A DNA stretch of 64,000 nucleotides from an uncultured Rikenellaceae bacterium (GTDB lineage: Bacteria; Bacteroidota; Bacteroidia; Bacteroidales; Rikenellaceae). Of the stretch, positions 37,421-48,140 are shown in pieces; the stretch's first letter is position 1, and every line of letters begins with the position of its first letter. Location: positions 62,001 to 126,000 of the forward strand of contig CASEGL010000002.1 in NCBI GenBank assembly GCA_949287525.1. Direction: 5' to 3'. Below the pieces are notes generated by a model that ran no database searches, was not told where the DNA came from, and saw only the letters and a list, made by a program, of their open reading frames with translations. A program made the position numbers and the translations under genes.

Positions 37421-38758
37421 TCAGACACCGAACCGGAGGCCGATTCGGAGCGAAAAGCTCACAGGTCGGATCGTGCGGTAGTTTTCCGGTTGGGTCGTCG
37501 TGCGGAAATAGTAATCGGCGCCCGGCTCCAGATAGAGGCCGATGTGGTCGGTGAATGCGTAGTGGACGCCGGCCGACACGCCGAGCGACCATTGCACGCC
37601 GCGCACGGCAACGGGGTAGATCTCCTCGCCCCGATCCTGTTGGGTGGCGAACCGGAACGTCTCGCGGCATGCGACCGCCTTTTCGACCATGCCGTAGCCC
37701 TGTATGTAGAAATTGAAGTTGCCTTTGCGGTAGAACGTATAGGTAAAGCCGAGCGGAATGCCGAGGTAGTGCAGTTCGCGGGTTGCGGTCACCTGGCTGG
37801 AGGCGAACTGCTGGTGGGCGGAAGAGTAGAGGTAGGAGTAGGTCAGTCCCGTTGCGATCGTCAGCCGTTCGGTGAGCGGCACCGCCAGCGACAGACCGAC
37901 GCTCAACGGCATGCGGTGCTGCAGCGAGATGTCTTCCGGAATATGGAGACCGGAGGGTGCGGTAGGACGGCCGTTTTCATCGGTCAGGCTGGTGGCTACG
38001 GCGATGCCGTCATCGTCCTGCTGGTGAATGAACAGATCGCTGGCCGCCATGGTCGGGTCGGACGGATTGATGTTTGCCTGTCCCGTCCCGAAGTTGCCGG
38101 CATACAGGGCGCAGGAGACCGGCTTGCGGCGCGACCGGTTGCGTCCGTTGTCCTGGGCGAGGAGCCTGTCCCAATAGGCGTCGGTGCGTGCGCGAAGCGT
38201 TTGGGCGGCTCGGTCGGCCTCTTCGGGCGTATCCTGCTGGGCGGTCGGGGCATTGTCGGAGGGGGTGTTGCTGGTCTCCGTGTCGGAAGCAGCCGGAGTT
38301 GCCGGCACCGATTCAGCCGGTGCGGCGGGTGTCGTTACGGCCGGCGTGGGCGTGGCGGAAACCGGCAGGGAGGTGCGCGGCGTTTCGGTCGGTTGCGGCT
38401 GCGCCATGTCGTGTGGGGCGGCAGCTGTTGTCGGGGCGGCAGGGGCGGCAGGAGGAGTGACCGGACGGACGGTCGTGACGGCCAGGGGCATGTCGGGGCG
38501 AGTAACCTCCGTCGGAAGAGCCAGAAGGAGCAGTACGGCAATGGCGGCTGCTGCGCCGGCCGTCGCCCACGTGTAGGCGATGCGCCACCGTTTGCGGGGG
38601 GCAGGCGGCGCCGGAACGGCCTCAAGCGTCCGTTCGATACGGTCCAGCAGGCCGGCCGGCGGTTGCACCTCGTTGCGGCGCAGCGCCTCACCCGCCTTTC
38701 GGTCGAAGCGTTCCAATTCGTCGGACTGTCGTTCTTCAGTATCCATCATGTTTGCCAC
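37421..38758 (-). CDS. Membrane-anchored protein with C-terminal beta-barrel, probable anti-sigma partner
   Basis: 445 residues in four parts: a charged cytoplasmic N-terminus (1-57, acidic then basic, like Bacteroidota anti-sigma-type leaders), one membrane helix (about 62-80), a Pro/Ala/Thr-rich linker of ~110 residues, and a C-terminal PorT/OmpA-like beta-barrel (about 205-445: PLSVGLSLAVPLTERLTIATG, YLGIPLGFTYTFYRKGNFNFY, ending LRIGLRFGV). It starts 31 bp after the ECF sigma gene, so both are co-transcribed. An inner-membrane anchor tied to an outer-membrane barrel suggests an envelope-spanning sensor of the sigma factor; this is inference. Confidence 0.75.
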   Translation of the reverse strand: MANMMDTEERQSDELERFDRKAGEALRRNEVQPPAGLLDRIERTLEAVPAPPAPRKRWRIAYTWATAGAAAAIAVLLLLALPTEVTRPDMPLAVTTVRPVTPPAAPAAPTTAAAPHDMAQPQPTETPRTSLPVSATPTPAVTTPAAPAESVPATPAASDTETSNTPSDNAPTAQQDTPEEADRAAQTLRARTDAYWDRLLAQDNGRNRSRRKPVSCALYAGNFGTGQANINPSDPTMAASDLFIHQQDDDGIAVATSLTDENGRPTAPSGLHIPEDISLQHRMPLSVGLSLAVPLTERLTIATGLTYSYLYSSAHQQFASSQVTATRELHYLGIPLGFTYTFYRKGNFNFYIQGYGMVEKAVACRETFRFATQQDRGEEIYPVAVRGVQWSLGVSAGVHYAFTDHIGLYLEPGADYYFRTTTQPENYRTIRPVSFSLRIGLRFGV

Positions 38759-38789
38759 TCTGTCTGAGCCTTATCCTTAAGTTGTATTG

Positions 38790-39335
38790 TCAGTCGCCGT
38801 AGCGGTTGTGCAGTCGCCGGTGCATGATCTCGATCAGGCGCATGCGGGCCCGCTGGTATTGCGATCGCGCGGTCGCCTCGCTGATGCCGAGCATCTCGGC
38901 GATCTCCGCATAGTCGTATTCCTCGACGGCATGCAGGTTGAACACCGTGCGGTAGCCGTCGGGCAGTTCGTCGGCACAGGCCCTGATCTCCTCGACCGAC
39001 AGCTGGTCGATGACCGTCGGCGGGGCGGCATTGCCGACCGTCGGCGAGGCGATGTCCTCCGCACCCTCCAGCGGATTCTTCTTGCGGAAATAGCTCATGA
39101 CCGTATTGACGAAAATGCGCCGGCACCATCCCTCGAACGATCCGGACCCCCGGTATTCGCCGATGTGCGTATAGAGCGAGACGAATCCGTCGTGGAGCAG
39201 GTCTTCCGCCGTTGCCGTGTCCCTGATGTAACGGCGGATCAGTCCGTACATGGCATTTCCGTAACGCATGTACAGTTCGCGCCGTGCGTCGGCATCGCCT
39301 TTCCGGCAACCTGCTATGATCTGTTCCTGTGTCAC
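38790..39335 (-). CDS. ECF-subfamily RNA polymerase sigma factor
   Basis: 181 residues from GTG 39335. Sigma-70 region 2 (AELYMRYGNAMYGLIRRYIRD-type helix, DLLHDGFVSLYTHI) and region 4 (LPDGYRTVFNLHAVEEYDYAEIAEML, GISEATARSQYQRARMRL, in part) identify an extracytoplasmic-function sigma. An in-frame TTG at 39389 would add 18 residues but lies inside the promoter. It forms an operon with the downstream membrane/barrel protein, likely its regulator. Confidence 0.88.
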   Translation of the reverse strand: MTQEQIIAGCRKGDADARRELYMRYGNAMYGLIRRYIRDTATAEDLLHDGFVSLYTHIGEYRGSGSFEGWCRRIFVNTVMSYFRKKNPLEGAEDIASPTVGNAAPPTVIDQLSVEEIRACADELPDGYRTVFNLHAVEEYDYAEIAEMLGISEATARSQYQRARMRLIEIMHRRLHNRYGD

Positions 39336-39386
39336 ACGGGGATGTGTAAAAGATGCTGCGAAAACCGGTTTCGTTGCATCGGAAAA

Positions 39387-39418
39387 CAATTTTAGGCATT
39401 TTTTTGCGGTTGGTCAAA
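39387..39418 (-). promoter_or_regulatory. Promoter of the ECF sigma operon
   Basis: On the minus strand TTTG (39415-39418), 20 bp, TAAAATTG (39387-39394; one mismatch). It lies back to back with the rpiB promoter. Confidence 0.5.
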
Positions 39419-39438
39419 TCGCGATAGGGAAGGAATGC

Positions 39439-39446
39439 TATTTTTG
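39439..39446 (+). promoter_or_regulatory. -7 element of rpiB
   Basis: TATTTTTG, perfect TAnnTTTG, 37 bp before the rpiB ATG; upstream region only has TTGG-like sequence. Confidence 0.55.
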
Positions 39447-39482
39447 CGTAACTTTACAAAAACAAAATTCATATTCAGAACA

Positions 39483-39935
39483 ATGGAAACGAAGAAGATA
39501 GGCATCGCCTCCGATCATGCGGGCTATGAAATGAAGGAATTTCTGATCGGCTTTCTGGAAAGCCGCGGATTTGAAGTGTTCGATTTCGGCGCCCCGAGCG
39601 CGGAGAGCTTCGATTATCCCGATTCGGCTCACCCGCTGGCCTGTGCCATCGAAAAGGGCGAACTGCCCATGGGCATCGCCCTGTGCGGCAGCGGCAACGG
39701 CATCTCGATGACGCTCAACAAGCATCAGGGCATCCGCGCCGCGCTGTGCTGGAACACGGAGCTGGCCGAACTGGCGCGCAAGCACAACAATGCCAATATC
39801 CTCTCGTTGCCGGCTCGCTTCATTGACAACACGCAGGCCACGGCCATCGTGGACGCCTACCTGAACGCCGAGTTCGAGGGCGGCCGTCACCAGCGCCGTA
39901 TCGACAAGATCCCCTTCACGGGCGAGTGCCGTTAG
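39483..39935 (+). CDS. rpiB: Ribose-5-phosphate isomerase B
   Basis: 150 residues. RpiB/LacAB family: GIASDHAGYEMKEFLIGFL near the start, ALCGSGNGISMTLNKHQGIRAALCW with the catalytic Cys-containing loop, and NANILSLPARFI (each in part). Interconverts ribose-5-phosphate and ribulose-5-phosphate in the pentose phosphate pathway. ATG 39483 is 37 bp past the -7 box. The next gene follows after 18 bp and may be co-transcribed. Confidence 0.93.
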   Translation: METKKIGIASDHAGYEMKEFLIGFLESRGFEVFDFGAPSAESFDYPDSAHPLACAIEKGELPMGIALCGSGNGISMTLNKHQGIRAALCWNTELAELARKHNNANILSLPARFIDNTQATAIVDAYLNAEFEGGRHQRRIDKIPFTGECR

Positions 39936-39953
39936 TCATCATATCCTGCGGGG

Positions 39954-40778
39954 ATGGAGACCATCGATGTCTATAAGGTTCTGGAGGGCAAGAACCCGAA
40001 ACTGGCCCGCCGCCTGCCGCGTTGGGCGATCGACTACCTGCGCCGCACCATTCACGAGCGGGAGGTGAACGAGATCCTGACCCGTTTCGGCGATCTGGAG
40101 GGCATTGCCTTCGTGCGGGCGGCCTTGCAGTACATGCGGGTCGGCTACCATGCCGTGGGCATGGAGCGTCTCGATCCGAAAGGACGCTATGTCTTCGCCT
40201 CGAACCATCCGTTCGGCGGACTGGACGGACTGATGCTGGCCGATGAGGTGTACTCCTATTTCGGCGACGTGCGGGTCGTGGTGAACGATCTGCTGATGCA
40301 CCTGGAGCCGATCAAGGGGCTGTTCGTGCCGGTGAACAAACATGGACGCCAGCAGGAGCGCAGCGTGGAGGCATTCAACGAGGCATTCGCTTCGGACATG
40401 CCGATTATCACCTTTCCGGCCGGTCTGTGTTCGCGCCGCATCGGGGGCGAGGTGTGCGACCTGGAGTGGAAATCCAATTTCGTCAAGAAGGCGGTCGGGT
40501 ACGGAAGGGATATTGTCCCCGTCTATTTCGACGGCCGGTTGTCGAACTTTTTTTACCGGCTTTCCAATCTCCGCAAGAGACTGGGCGTGCGGGTGAACAT
40601 CGAGATGCTCTACCTGGTGGACGAGATGTTCCGGCAGGGGGGCAGCGACTTCGAGATCGTGATCGGCGAGCCGATACCCTGCGGCGAGTTGCTGGAGGGG
40701 CGGACGCCGGCGCAGGCCGCCTTGCTGGTGCGCGAACGCGCCTATGCCTTGCGTGGCGGAGAGAAAACCGGGAAATAG
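39954..40778 (+). CDS. glsA: GlsA/OlsA-like O-acyltransferase (PlsC superfamily)
   Basis: 274 residues. PlsC-type acyltransferase: the catalytic His/Asp block reads NHPFGGLDG (His85, Asp91, one residue longer than the usual HX4D) and the second block FPAGLCSR takes the place of FPEGTRS. The next gene is an OlsB/GlsB-like N-acyltransferase. In Bacteroides thetaiotaomicron such a pair makes glycine lipids: GlsB acylates glycine, GlsA adds the second chain. By analogy this enzyme esterifies the hydroxyl of an N-acyl amino acid. It acts at the cytoplasmic membrane. Confidence 0.8.
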   Translation: METIDVYKVLEGKNPKLARRLPRWAIDYLRRTIHEREVNEILTRFGDLEGIAFVRAALQYMRVGYHAVGMERLDPKGRYVFASNHPFGGLDGLMLADEVYSYFGDVRVVVNDLLMHLEPIKGLFVPVNKHGRQQERSVEAFNEAFASDMPIITFPAGLCSRRIGGEVCDLEWKSNFVKKAVGYGRDIVPVYFDGRLSNFFYRLSNLRKRLGVRVNIEMLYLVDEMFRQGGSDFEIVIGEPIPCGELLEGRTPAQAALLVRERAYALRGGEKTGK

Positions 40779-40841
40779 CGTCGTATCCGTGCGCATGCGG
40801 AACGATTTGTTGGACGAACAAATTTTTGCTGAATAGAAACG

Positions 40842-41780
40842 ATGGAAGAACCGATCATTGATGCCGTACCGAGGGAGCTTCTCGAAAAGGAACTGACGGA
40901 AGACCGCCTGCTGCGGACCACCAACAATGCCGGAAACATGATCTATACGCTGCGGGCCTGTGAGGCTCCCGATGTGATGCGTGAGATCGGCCGGCTGCGC
41001 GAGCTTGCCTTCCGGCAGGCCGGCGGCGGCACGGGCAAGGCATTCGACATCGACGAGGAGGATCTGGCCGAGGACGGCTACGAGCAGTTGTTCGTGTGGG
41101 ATCCCGTCTCGCGGGAGATTCTGGGCGGTTACCGGTATATCATCTGCGACTCGGAGTATTCGAAGCACCTCTCCACGGAACACTATTTCCGTTTCAGCGA
41201 CAAGTTCCGCCGCGAGGTGCTGCCCCATACCATCGAGCTGGGTCGTTCGTTCGTGCAGCCGCGCTACCAGCGCACGCGCGACGCCAAGAGCCTCTATGCG
41301 CTCGACAACCTGTGGGACGGACTGGGTGCGCTGATCGTGGAGAATCCCGCTTCCCGTTACTTCTTTGGCAAGGTGACCATGTACGGCAACTACAACAAGG
41401 AGGCGCGCAACATCCTGATGTACTTCCTGCACAAGTATTTCCCCGACCGCGACCGGCTTCTCGAACCGCTCTATCCGGTGGAGATGCACATCGACCGCAA
41501 GGCCATGGAGCAGTGTTTCACGGGCGGTTCCTACATGGAGGACTACCGCATCTTGGTGAAGGAGCTGCGCAAGCTGGACGAGTTCATCCCGCCGATGATT
41601 AACTCCTACATGAGCCTCTCCCCGTCGATGAAGGTGTTCGACACGGTCACCAATCCCGACTTCGGCGATGTGGAGGAGACGGGCATCCTGATCGATATCC
41701 ATGACATCTATCCCGAAAAGATGGCCCGCCATACGCAGGGGCTGTTTCGCCGTCTGCGCGACCGGATCCGGAATGCGTAA
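40842..41780 (+). CDS. glsB: GlsB/OlsB-like N-acyltransferase (GNAT fold)
   Basis: 312 residues. OlsB-type acyl-ACP-dependent N-acyltransferase: RELAFRQAGGGTGKAFDIDE, QLFVWDPVSREILGGYRYI, HTIELGRSFVQPRYQ and AIVENPASRYFFGKVTMYGNY-like segments (each in part) are characteristic of the hemolysin-like/ornithine-lipid family. The first step of glycine-lipid (or other amino-acid lipid) synthesis. It follows the GlsA-like gene after 63 bp, the reverse order of the reaction. The amino acid acceptor cannot be read from sequence. Confidence 0.82.
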   Translation: MEEPIIDAVPRELLEKELTEDRLLRTTNNAGNMIYTLRACEAPDVMREIGRLRELAFRQAGGGTGKAFDIDEEDLAEDGYEQLFVWDPVSREILGGYRYIICDSEYSKHLSTEHYFRFSDKFRREVLPHTIELGRSFVQPRYQRTRDAKSLYALDNLWDGLGALIVENPASRYFFGKVTMYGNYNKEARNILMYFLHKYFPDRDRLLEPLYPVEMHIDRKAMEQCFTGGSYMEDYRILVKELRKLDEFIPPMINSYMSLSPSMKVFDTVTNPDFGDVEETGILIDIHDIYPEKMARHTQGLFRRLRDRIRNA

Positions 41781-41805
41781 CGGGGCGGACATCCTTTTAT
41801 GCAAA

Positions 41806-41842
41806 GCGAGGCGGAGCAACTGCTCCGCCTCGCCTGTTTTTT
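41806..41842. terminator. Terminator between glsB and the outer-membrane protein gene
   Basis: A perfect 12-bp stem GCGAGGCGGAGC / GCTCCGCCTCGC, loop AACT, then CTGTTTTTT on the + strand; TTTGC on the minus strand. Convergent genes share it. Confidence 0.88.
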
Positions 41843-41858
41843 GTCGCGGCCTTCGGGA

Positions 41859-42380
41859 TCAGAAGGTGAATCCGAGCGCAAGGCCGATCGAATGGGTGCG
41901 CTGCGTATAGATGAACGCTTGTTGGAGTTCATCGGAAAAACCGTTCTGGTCGTAGGGGGCGTACTCGTAGTAGAGGCCGATGTTGATGGCGAAACTGTTC
42001 ACGACGAGGAAGTTGAGGCCGAATCCCGGGCGGATGAATCCGTGGCTGGAGTGTTCGGGGTCAAACATCAGACCGCCGTCGCAGAAAAACATGAAGTCAG
42101 CGAATCGGCTGATCGGAATGTAGCCCTTCGCGTCTAACGACAGGGGAACGAAGATACCGAAATTATTGATCTGTACGCCGATGCCGCCTCCGACAAAAAG
42201 GTAGCGGTTGAAGCGGACGCCGTTGATGTACGAAATGCCGAGTTCGGGTGTGGGTGCGGATACTGCACCGCGAAGGGAGATTTCGCCTTGATAGGCGAAG
42301 GACTGGGGGGCGGGCTGTTTGGCGGAGGCTGTTCCGGCCGACAGCAGCAGCGCGGCCAGCAGGATGGTCAGTTTTTTCAT
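41859..42380 (-). CDS. Outer-membrane beta-barrel protein
   Basis: 173 residues: signal peptide 1-20 (KKLTILLAALLLSAGTASA), then alternating short strands with aromatic girdles (YLFVGGGIGVQINNF, GFGLNFLVVNSFAINIGLYY) and a terminal Phe (LALGFTF), the pattern of small OmpA/OmpW-type barrels in Bacteroidota. No domain name assigned. Its -7 box TATATTCG (42411-42418 on the minus strand, one mismatch) lies 30 bp upstream; recQ diverges from it. Confidence 0.75.
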   Translation of the reverse strand: MKKLTILLAALLLSAGTASAKQPAPQSFAYQGEISLRGAVSAPTPELGISYINGVRFNRYLFVGGGIGVQINNFGIFVPLSLDAKGYIPISRFADFMFFCDGGLMFDPEHSSHGFIRPGFGLNFLVVNSFAINIGLYYEYAPYDQNGFSDELQQAFIYTQRTHSIGLALGFTF

Positions 42381-42504
42381 GTCAGTCGTTGTTCGAGGTG
42401 TCTGATGCTACGAATATAGCCTTTCCGGATGATAAATGCTGCCGGCAGTCGGAAAATCGGCCGGCCGGTGCCGCGGACAGCGATGTTTTCCGGCGGTTTC
42501 TGGC

Positions 42505-42512
42505 TATTTTTG
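42505..42512 (+). promoter_or_regulatory. -7 element overlapping the recQ start
   Basis: TATTTTTG, perfect TAnnTTTG, ends 5 bp before the ATG at 42517. Transcription would begin at or just before the start codon, giving a leaderless or nearly leaderless message unless an upstream promoter is used. Confidence 0.45.
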
Positions 42513-42516
42513 GGGT

Positions 42517-44433
<1,917 letters not shown>

Positions 44434-44436
<3 letters not shown>

Positions 44437-44441
44437 CTTTG
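44434..44441 (+). promoter_or_regulatory. -7 element of the exonuclease-methyltransferase operon
   Basis: TAACTTTG, perfect TAnnTTTG, overlapping the recQ stop codon; no -33 consensus. Leader about 40 nt. Confidence 0.5.
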
Positions 44442-44489
44442 CAGCCACAGACGGAACGGAGCCTTTTCCGCTCCGGCAACCGACAGCGC

Positions 44490-45074
44490 ATGAGCCGTTT
44501 TCCGGAACATATCACCAACGAAGAACTTGCCCGCATGCCCCGTTGCTCCTTCACCGGTTCGGTGGAAGTGATCGACACGGAGGAGCGAGCCGTGGCGGCA
44601 TGCACCTATCTGCTCGGATGCGAGCGGGTGGGGTTCGACACCGAGACGCGCCCCTCGTTCAAGGCGGGCGTGTCGAACCGCACGGCGCTGCTGCAGCTCT
44701 CCTCGGGCGACCGCTGCTTCCTGTTCCGCCTCTCCCGCATGAAACTCTGCAAGGAGATCGCCAAGGTGCTGGAGAGCGAGTCGGTGCTGAAGGTGGGCGC
44801 TGCGGTGCGCGACGACATTAAGGGGCTGCAGAAGCTCCGCTTCTTCCGTGCGCGCGGCTTCGTCGATCTGCAGAACATGGTCGGCGAGTGGGGCATTGCG
44901 GAGAAGAGCGTACGCAAGTTGGCGGGCATCGTGCTGGAGACCTCCGTCTCCAAGGCGCAGCGGCTGAGCAACTGGGAGGCCGCCTCGCTGACGCCCGCCC
45001 AGATCGACTATGCCGCCACCGACGCGTGGGTCTGTCTGGAGATATACGATAAACTGATGCAGGAACCGAAATGA
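44490..45074 (+). CDS. 3'-5' exonuclease of the DEDDy (RNase D/WRN-like) family
   Basis: 194 residues from ATG 44490. DEDDy exonuclease motifs: [11 protein letters not shown] (exo I, Asp/Glu), [12 protein letters not shown] (exo II region) and [16 protein letters not shown] (exo III, Asp with upstream Tyr). Stand-alone domain without HRDC, as in the WRN-exo-like proteins of Bacteroidota. Substrate DNA or RNA not decidable. Stop and next start overlap (ATGA), so it is coupled to the methyltransferase. Confidence 0.85.
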   Translation: MSRFPEHITNEELARMPRCSFTGSVEVIDTEERAVAACTYLLGCERVGFDTETRPSFKAGVSNRTALLQLSSGDRCFLFRLSRMKLCKEIAKVLESESVLKVGAAVRDDIKGLQKLRFFRARGFVDLQNMVGEWGIAEKSVRKLAGIVLETSVSKAQRLSNWEAASLTPAQIDYAATDAWVCLEIYDKLMQEPK

Positions 45075-46255
45075 ACAGAATATTTCTGAAACGCGGTAAG
45101 GAGGAGTCGCTGGCTCGCCGCCACCCGTGGGTCTTCTCCGGAGCAATCGAACGGATGGAGGGCGAACCTGAGGAGGGCGACCTGGTCGATGTGTATGCCC
45201 GCAGCGGCGAATTTTTGGCGCGCGGCCATTATCAGATCGGCTCCATCACGGTGCGCGTACTCTCCTTCGAGCAGGAGGAGATCGACGCGGCATGGTGGGA
45301 GGCGCGTCTGCGTGCCGCCTGGGCCGTGCGCCGGGCAATCGGCCTGACCGACAGCGCCGATACGGACTGTTACCGGCTGGTTCACGGAGAGGGCGACAAC
45401 CTGCCCGGACTGGTGATCGACATCTACGGCAATGTGGCCGTCGTGCAGGCCCACAGCGTGGGCATGTACCGTTCGCGCCATGCCGTGTGCCAGGCGCTGC
45501 GCGCCGTGTACGGCGACCGGCTGGCGGCCGTCTATGACAAGAGCGCACAGACGCTCCCCTTCAAGGCCGAAACGGGTGCCGTGGACGGCTTCCTCTTCGG
45601 CGGCGAGGGCGCTACCGAGCGGATCGTCTCCGAACACGGCAACCGGTTCTATGTCGATTGGGGTGTGGGGCAGAAGACCGGCTTCTTCCTCGACCAGCGC
45701 GAGAACCGTGCGCTGGTGGGGCGGTACAGCGCGGGACGCACGGTACTCAACACGTTCAGCTACACGGGCGGTTTCTCGGTCTATGCGCTGGCCGGCGGCG
45801 CCCGCGAGGTGGTGTCGGTGGACAGTTCGGCTACGGCCGTCGCACTGGCCGTGCGCAACGCGGAGCTGAACTTCGGTCCCGACGTGCGCCACGAGGGGGT
45901 GGCCTCCGACGTGTTCGACTACCTGAAGACCACCGACAAGCAGTTCGACCTGATTATTCTCGACCCGCCCGCCTTCGCCAAACACCACAAGGTGCTGGGC
46001 AACGCGACCAAGGGCTACACGCGCCTCAATGCACGCGCGCTGTCGCAGATCGCTCCGGGCGGCATTCTCTTTACCTTCAGCTGTTCGCAGGCGGTCAGCC
46101 GCGAACTTTTCCGCACGACGGTCTTCACGGCGGCAACCATTGCGGGACGGCGGGTGCGCATCCTGCACCAGCTCACCCAGCCGGCCGACCATCCGGTGAA
46201 CATCTACCACCCCGAGGGCGAATACCTCAAGGGACTGGTGCTGTACGTGGAATAA
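45071..46255 (+). CDS. rlmI: RlmI-like class I rRNA (cytosine-C5) methyltransferase
   Basis: 394 residues: N-terminal PUA domain ([39 protein letters not shown]) and a C-terminal Rossmann methyltransferase with [19 protein letters not shown], the SAM-binding [13 protein letters not shown], and [13 protein letters not shown] (motif IV). This is the YccW/RlmI family, which methylates 23S rRNA C1962 in E. coli; target here is inferred. Starts inside the stop codon of the exonuclease gene. Confidence 0.87.
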   Translation: MNRIFLKRGKEESLARRHPWVFSGAIERMEGEPEEGDLVDVYARSGEFLARGHYQIGSITVRVLSFEQEEIDAAWWEARLRAAWAVRRAIGLTDSADTDCYRLVHGEGDNLPGLVIDIYGNVAVVQAHSVGMYRSRHAVCQALRAVYGDRLAAVYDKSAQTLPFKAETGAVDGFLFGGEGATERIVSEHGNRFYVDWGVGQKTGFFLDQRENRALVGRYSAGRTVLNTFSYTGGFSVYALAGGAREVVSVDSSATAVALAVRNAELNFGPDVRHEGVASDVFDYLKTTDKQFDLIILDPPAFAKHHKVLGNATKGYTRLNARALSQIAPGGILFTFSCSQAVSRELFRTTVFTAATIAGRRVRILHQLTQPADHPVNIYHPEGEYLKGLVLYVE

Positions 46256-46286
46256 GCCGTCACCGTGCGGCAACGGTTTGCTGCGT

Positions 46287-46328
46287 GCGGGGAGCCTCCT
46301 TTTTCGGGACGGCTCCCCGCGCTGCTTT
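46287..46328 (+). terminator. Terminator after rlmI
   Basis: A 10-bp stem GCGGGGAGCC / GGCTCCCCGC with a 14-nt loop, followed by GCTGCTTTTG. The following sequence to 46559 is GC-rich and holds no supported gene. Confidence 0.7.
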
Positions 46329-46559
46329 TGTGTGCGGGGTGTTGAGGGGCAGCTGCAACGGCAGGGTGGGCGTTGCGCGATGCGGAGGGGCAGCCGCTCT
46401 TTCCGGCCGACAAGGCGATGGCGGATGCGGCGATGAGGAGGCGAGGGCGGGAGCCGGCCACGCGTGCGGGATGTGCGGGTGGTTGCTTTTGGGGTGAGGC
46501 CGTCCGACGGAGTAGTATGGCAATACGGGGGCAGGGTTTCAGGGCAAACGCGGAGGCGG

Positions 46560-46591
46560 TTTGCAAAAGTCGAAATCGGATTGTATTTTTG
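46560..46591 (+). promoter_or_regulatory. Promoter of tRNA-Ser
   Basis: TTTG (46560-46563), 20 bp, TATTTTTG (46584-46591): both boxes perfect. The -7 box ends 4 bp before the mature tRNA 5' end, so the precursor has almost no leader. Confidence 0.75.
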
Positions 46592-46595
46592 CGGC

Positions 46596-46683
<88 letters not shown>

Positions 46684-46918
46684 AGGTATAGACCAAGTGA
46701 TTGCGAGATTTACACCTTTTTTGTTGCCCGGCATTAAAACCGCTATCCGTGTATTGGGTCATTTACATTGAAGAGTCGTGCAAGTCTGTGTACATGAAAG
46801 AACTTCAATAAATATTGTTTTTATACTGGACTACAAGATTATAGTGTTGGATGCGTTGAGTTGTCTAATTTTATGCTCAAATAAATTAAGAGTCAAGTCA
46901 GGTGTGTAAAAACTGAAT

Positions 46919-47370
46919 ATGATCAATATATATCCTGTTTTTTTGACAAAAAGCAATATCTTGATTTACTGCTCCTTGCTGATGAGCAAGAGTCCATGAT
47001 TGACCGCTATTTGGAACGTGGGGATATGTTCGTCCTAACGGATGACGGTGAAGTGAAAGCGGTGTGCGTTATAACCGAAGAAGGCGAAGGTGTCTGCGAA
47101 ATCAAAAGCATTGCGGTCTATCCGCAGTTTCAGCGTCAGGGATATGGAAAAAAGTTGATATTCTTTCTTTTGGAACATTATAAAGCTCGATGCCATACAA
47201 TGTTTGTCGGCACCGGAGACACTTCTGGAATCATATCCTTCTACAGAAATTGCGGATTTGTATATTCACACCGGATACCTAATTTTTTTATTGATAATTA
47301 CGACCATCCGATTTTTGAAGAGGGCAAGCAATTGAGAGACATGATTTACCTGAAGATTAGCAAAAGTTGA
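46919..47370 (+). pseudogene. GNAT-family acetyltransferase gene with a one-base frameshift, AT-rich
   Basis: From ATG 46919 the reading MINIYPVF runs into a T7 tract (46938-46944) after which the +1-shifted frame carries the rest (FDKKQYLDLLLLADEQESM...). One extra T restores a ~150-residue GNAT protein. The core from 46996 shows CEIKSIAVYPQFQRQGYGKK (acetyl-CoA-binding R/QxxGxG/A region, in part), VGTGDTSG and FYRNCGF. The gene is clearly more AT-rich than the surroundings and sits next to tRNA-Ser, suggesting transfer. An internal start at 46996 would give a 124-residue truncated protein. Confidence 0.7.
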
Positions 47371-47608
47371 TGATGGAAGCCCTATGCAAGAGTGGATGTG
47401 CTTCCATGTGATTGTGTTGGACGCTTTTTTAGGTATTGCAATGAACTGAGTCTTGGCTAAGCGGCAGACATAGCGCTTCATGTCATTCTATCGCAGATGC
47501 CGTGTACTCGAACCAATTGGAAATGGAATAGGGCATCTGGTGTGTGAATTGTCGAATGCAAACAAGCGGGTGGTTTGTCGGGCGGTCCGGTCTCGGTGAA
47601 TTTTCTTC
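47371..47608. other. AT-rich spacer downstream of the acetyltransferase gene
   Basis: Low-GC DNA to about 47540, then normal GC. An 8-bp stem ATGGAAGC/GCTTCCAT (47373-47407) follows the acetyltransferase stop. No ORF or RNA gene seen; together with 46684-46918 it looks like the edge of an acquired patch inserted beside tRNA-Ser. Confidence 0.4.
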
Positions 47609-47616
47609 TACCTTTG
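47609..47616 (+). promoter_or_regulatory. -7 element of the flavokinase gene
   Basis: TACCTTTG, perfect TAnnTTTG, about 95 bp before the start codon; no matching -33. The leader was checked by eye for an FMN-riboswitch core and none was recognised. Confidence 0.5.
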
Positions 47617-47710
47617 CGGCGATCGGAGCGGGACGTGTTGCCGGGGTGAAACCCGTGCGGCGACTTGCAGATGCTCCCGTGCCGATGCCATACAGAACAG
47701 ACGCAGCAAG

Positions 47711-48103
47711 ATGATCCATACGCTTACAGGAACGGTCGTGGCCGGCAACCGCATCGGCAGGCAGTGGGGTTTTCCCACGGCCAACATTCCCGTGGATGCC
47801 GATGCCGACCTGCGCGACGGGGTCTATGTCGCCACTGTCACCGTCGGGGGACAGACCTACGGGGCGATGGTCAATGTGGGGTCGCGTCCGACCGTCGTCG
47901 AGGCGGGAGCGCGGCTGGCCGAAGCCCATCTGTTCGGTTTTGCGGGCGATCTCTACGGCCGCACCCTGACCATTTCGTTGTTGCACTATCTGCGGCCGGA
48001 GCGCCGCTTTGAATCGCCGGAGGCGCTGCGCCGCCAGATCGACGAGGATCGTCGGCAGGCACTGGCCTGTCTGGCCGCCGACGGTGATACCCTGCGCTCA
48101 TAG
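47711..48103 (+). CDS. ribF: Stand-alone riboflavin kinase
   Basis: 130 residues, only the flavokinase domain: VVAGNRIGRQWGFPTANIPV (GFPTAN substrate/ATP loop), DGVYVATVTVGG, GSRPTV and a C-terminal helix LRRQIDEDRRQAL. The N-terminal FMN adenylyltransferase domain of bifunctional RibF is missing, and the upstream 90 nt have no room for it. It phosphorylates riboflavin to FMN. Whether a separate full RibF exists elsewhere in the genome is unknown. Confidence 0.85.
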   Translation: MIHTLTGTVVAGNRIGRQWGFPTANIPVDADADLRDGVYVATVTVGGQTYGAMVNVGSRPTVVEAGARLAEAHLFGFAGDLYGRTLTISLLHYLRPERRFESPEALRRQIDEDRRQALACLAADGDTLRS

Positions 48104-48140
48104 CTGTCTCCAGCAGATGGAGTACCCGCTGGTAAATATA

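Noticed and set aside
39336..39389. TTG start at 39389 for the ECF sigma factor
   Set aside because: It lies within the -7 box of the promoter and the extra 18 residues are not sigma-like; GTG 39335 fits better.
46851..47424. GTGTTGGATGC and GTGTTGGACGC flanking the AT-rich acetyltransferase gene as target-site repeats
   Set aside because: Only 10 of 11 bases match, at unequal distances from the gene and without terminal inverted repeats.
47617..47710. FMN riboswitch before the flavokinase gene
   Set aside because: The leader lacks the conserved FMN-aptamer junction sequences.
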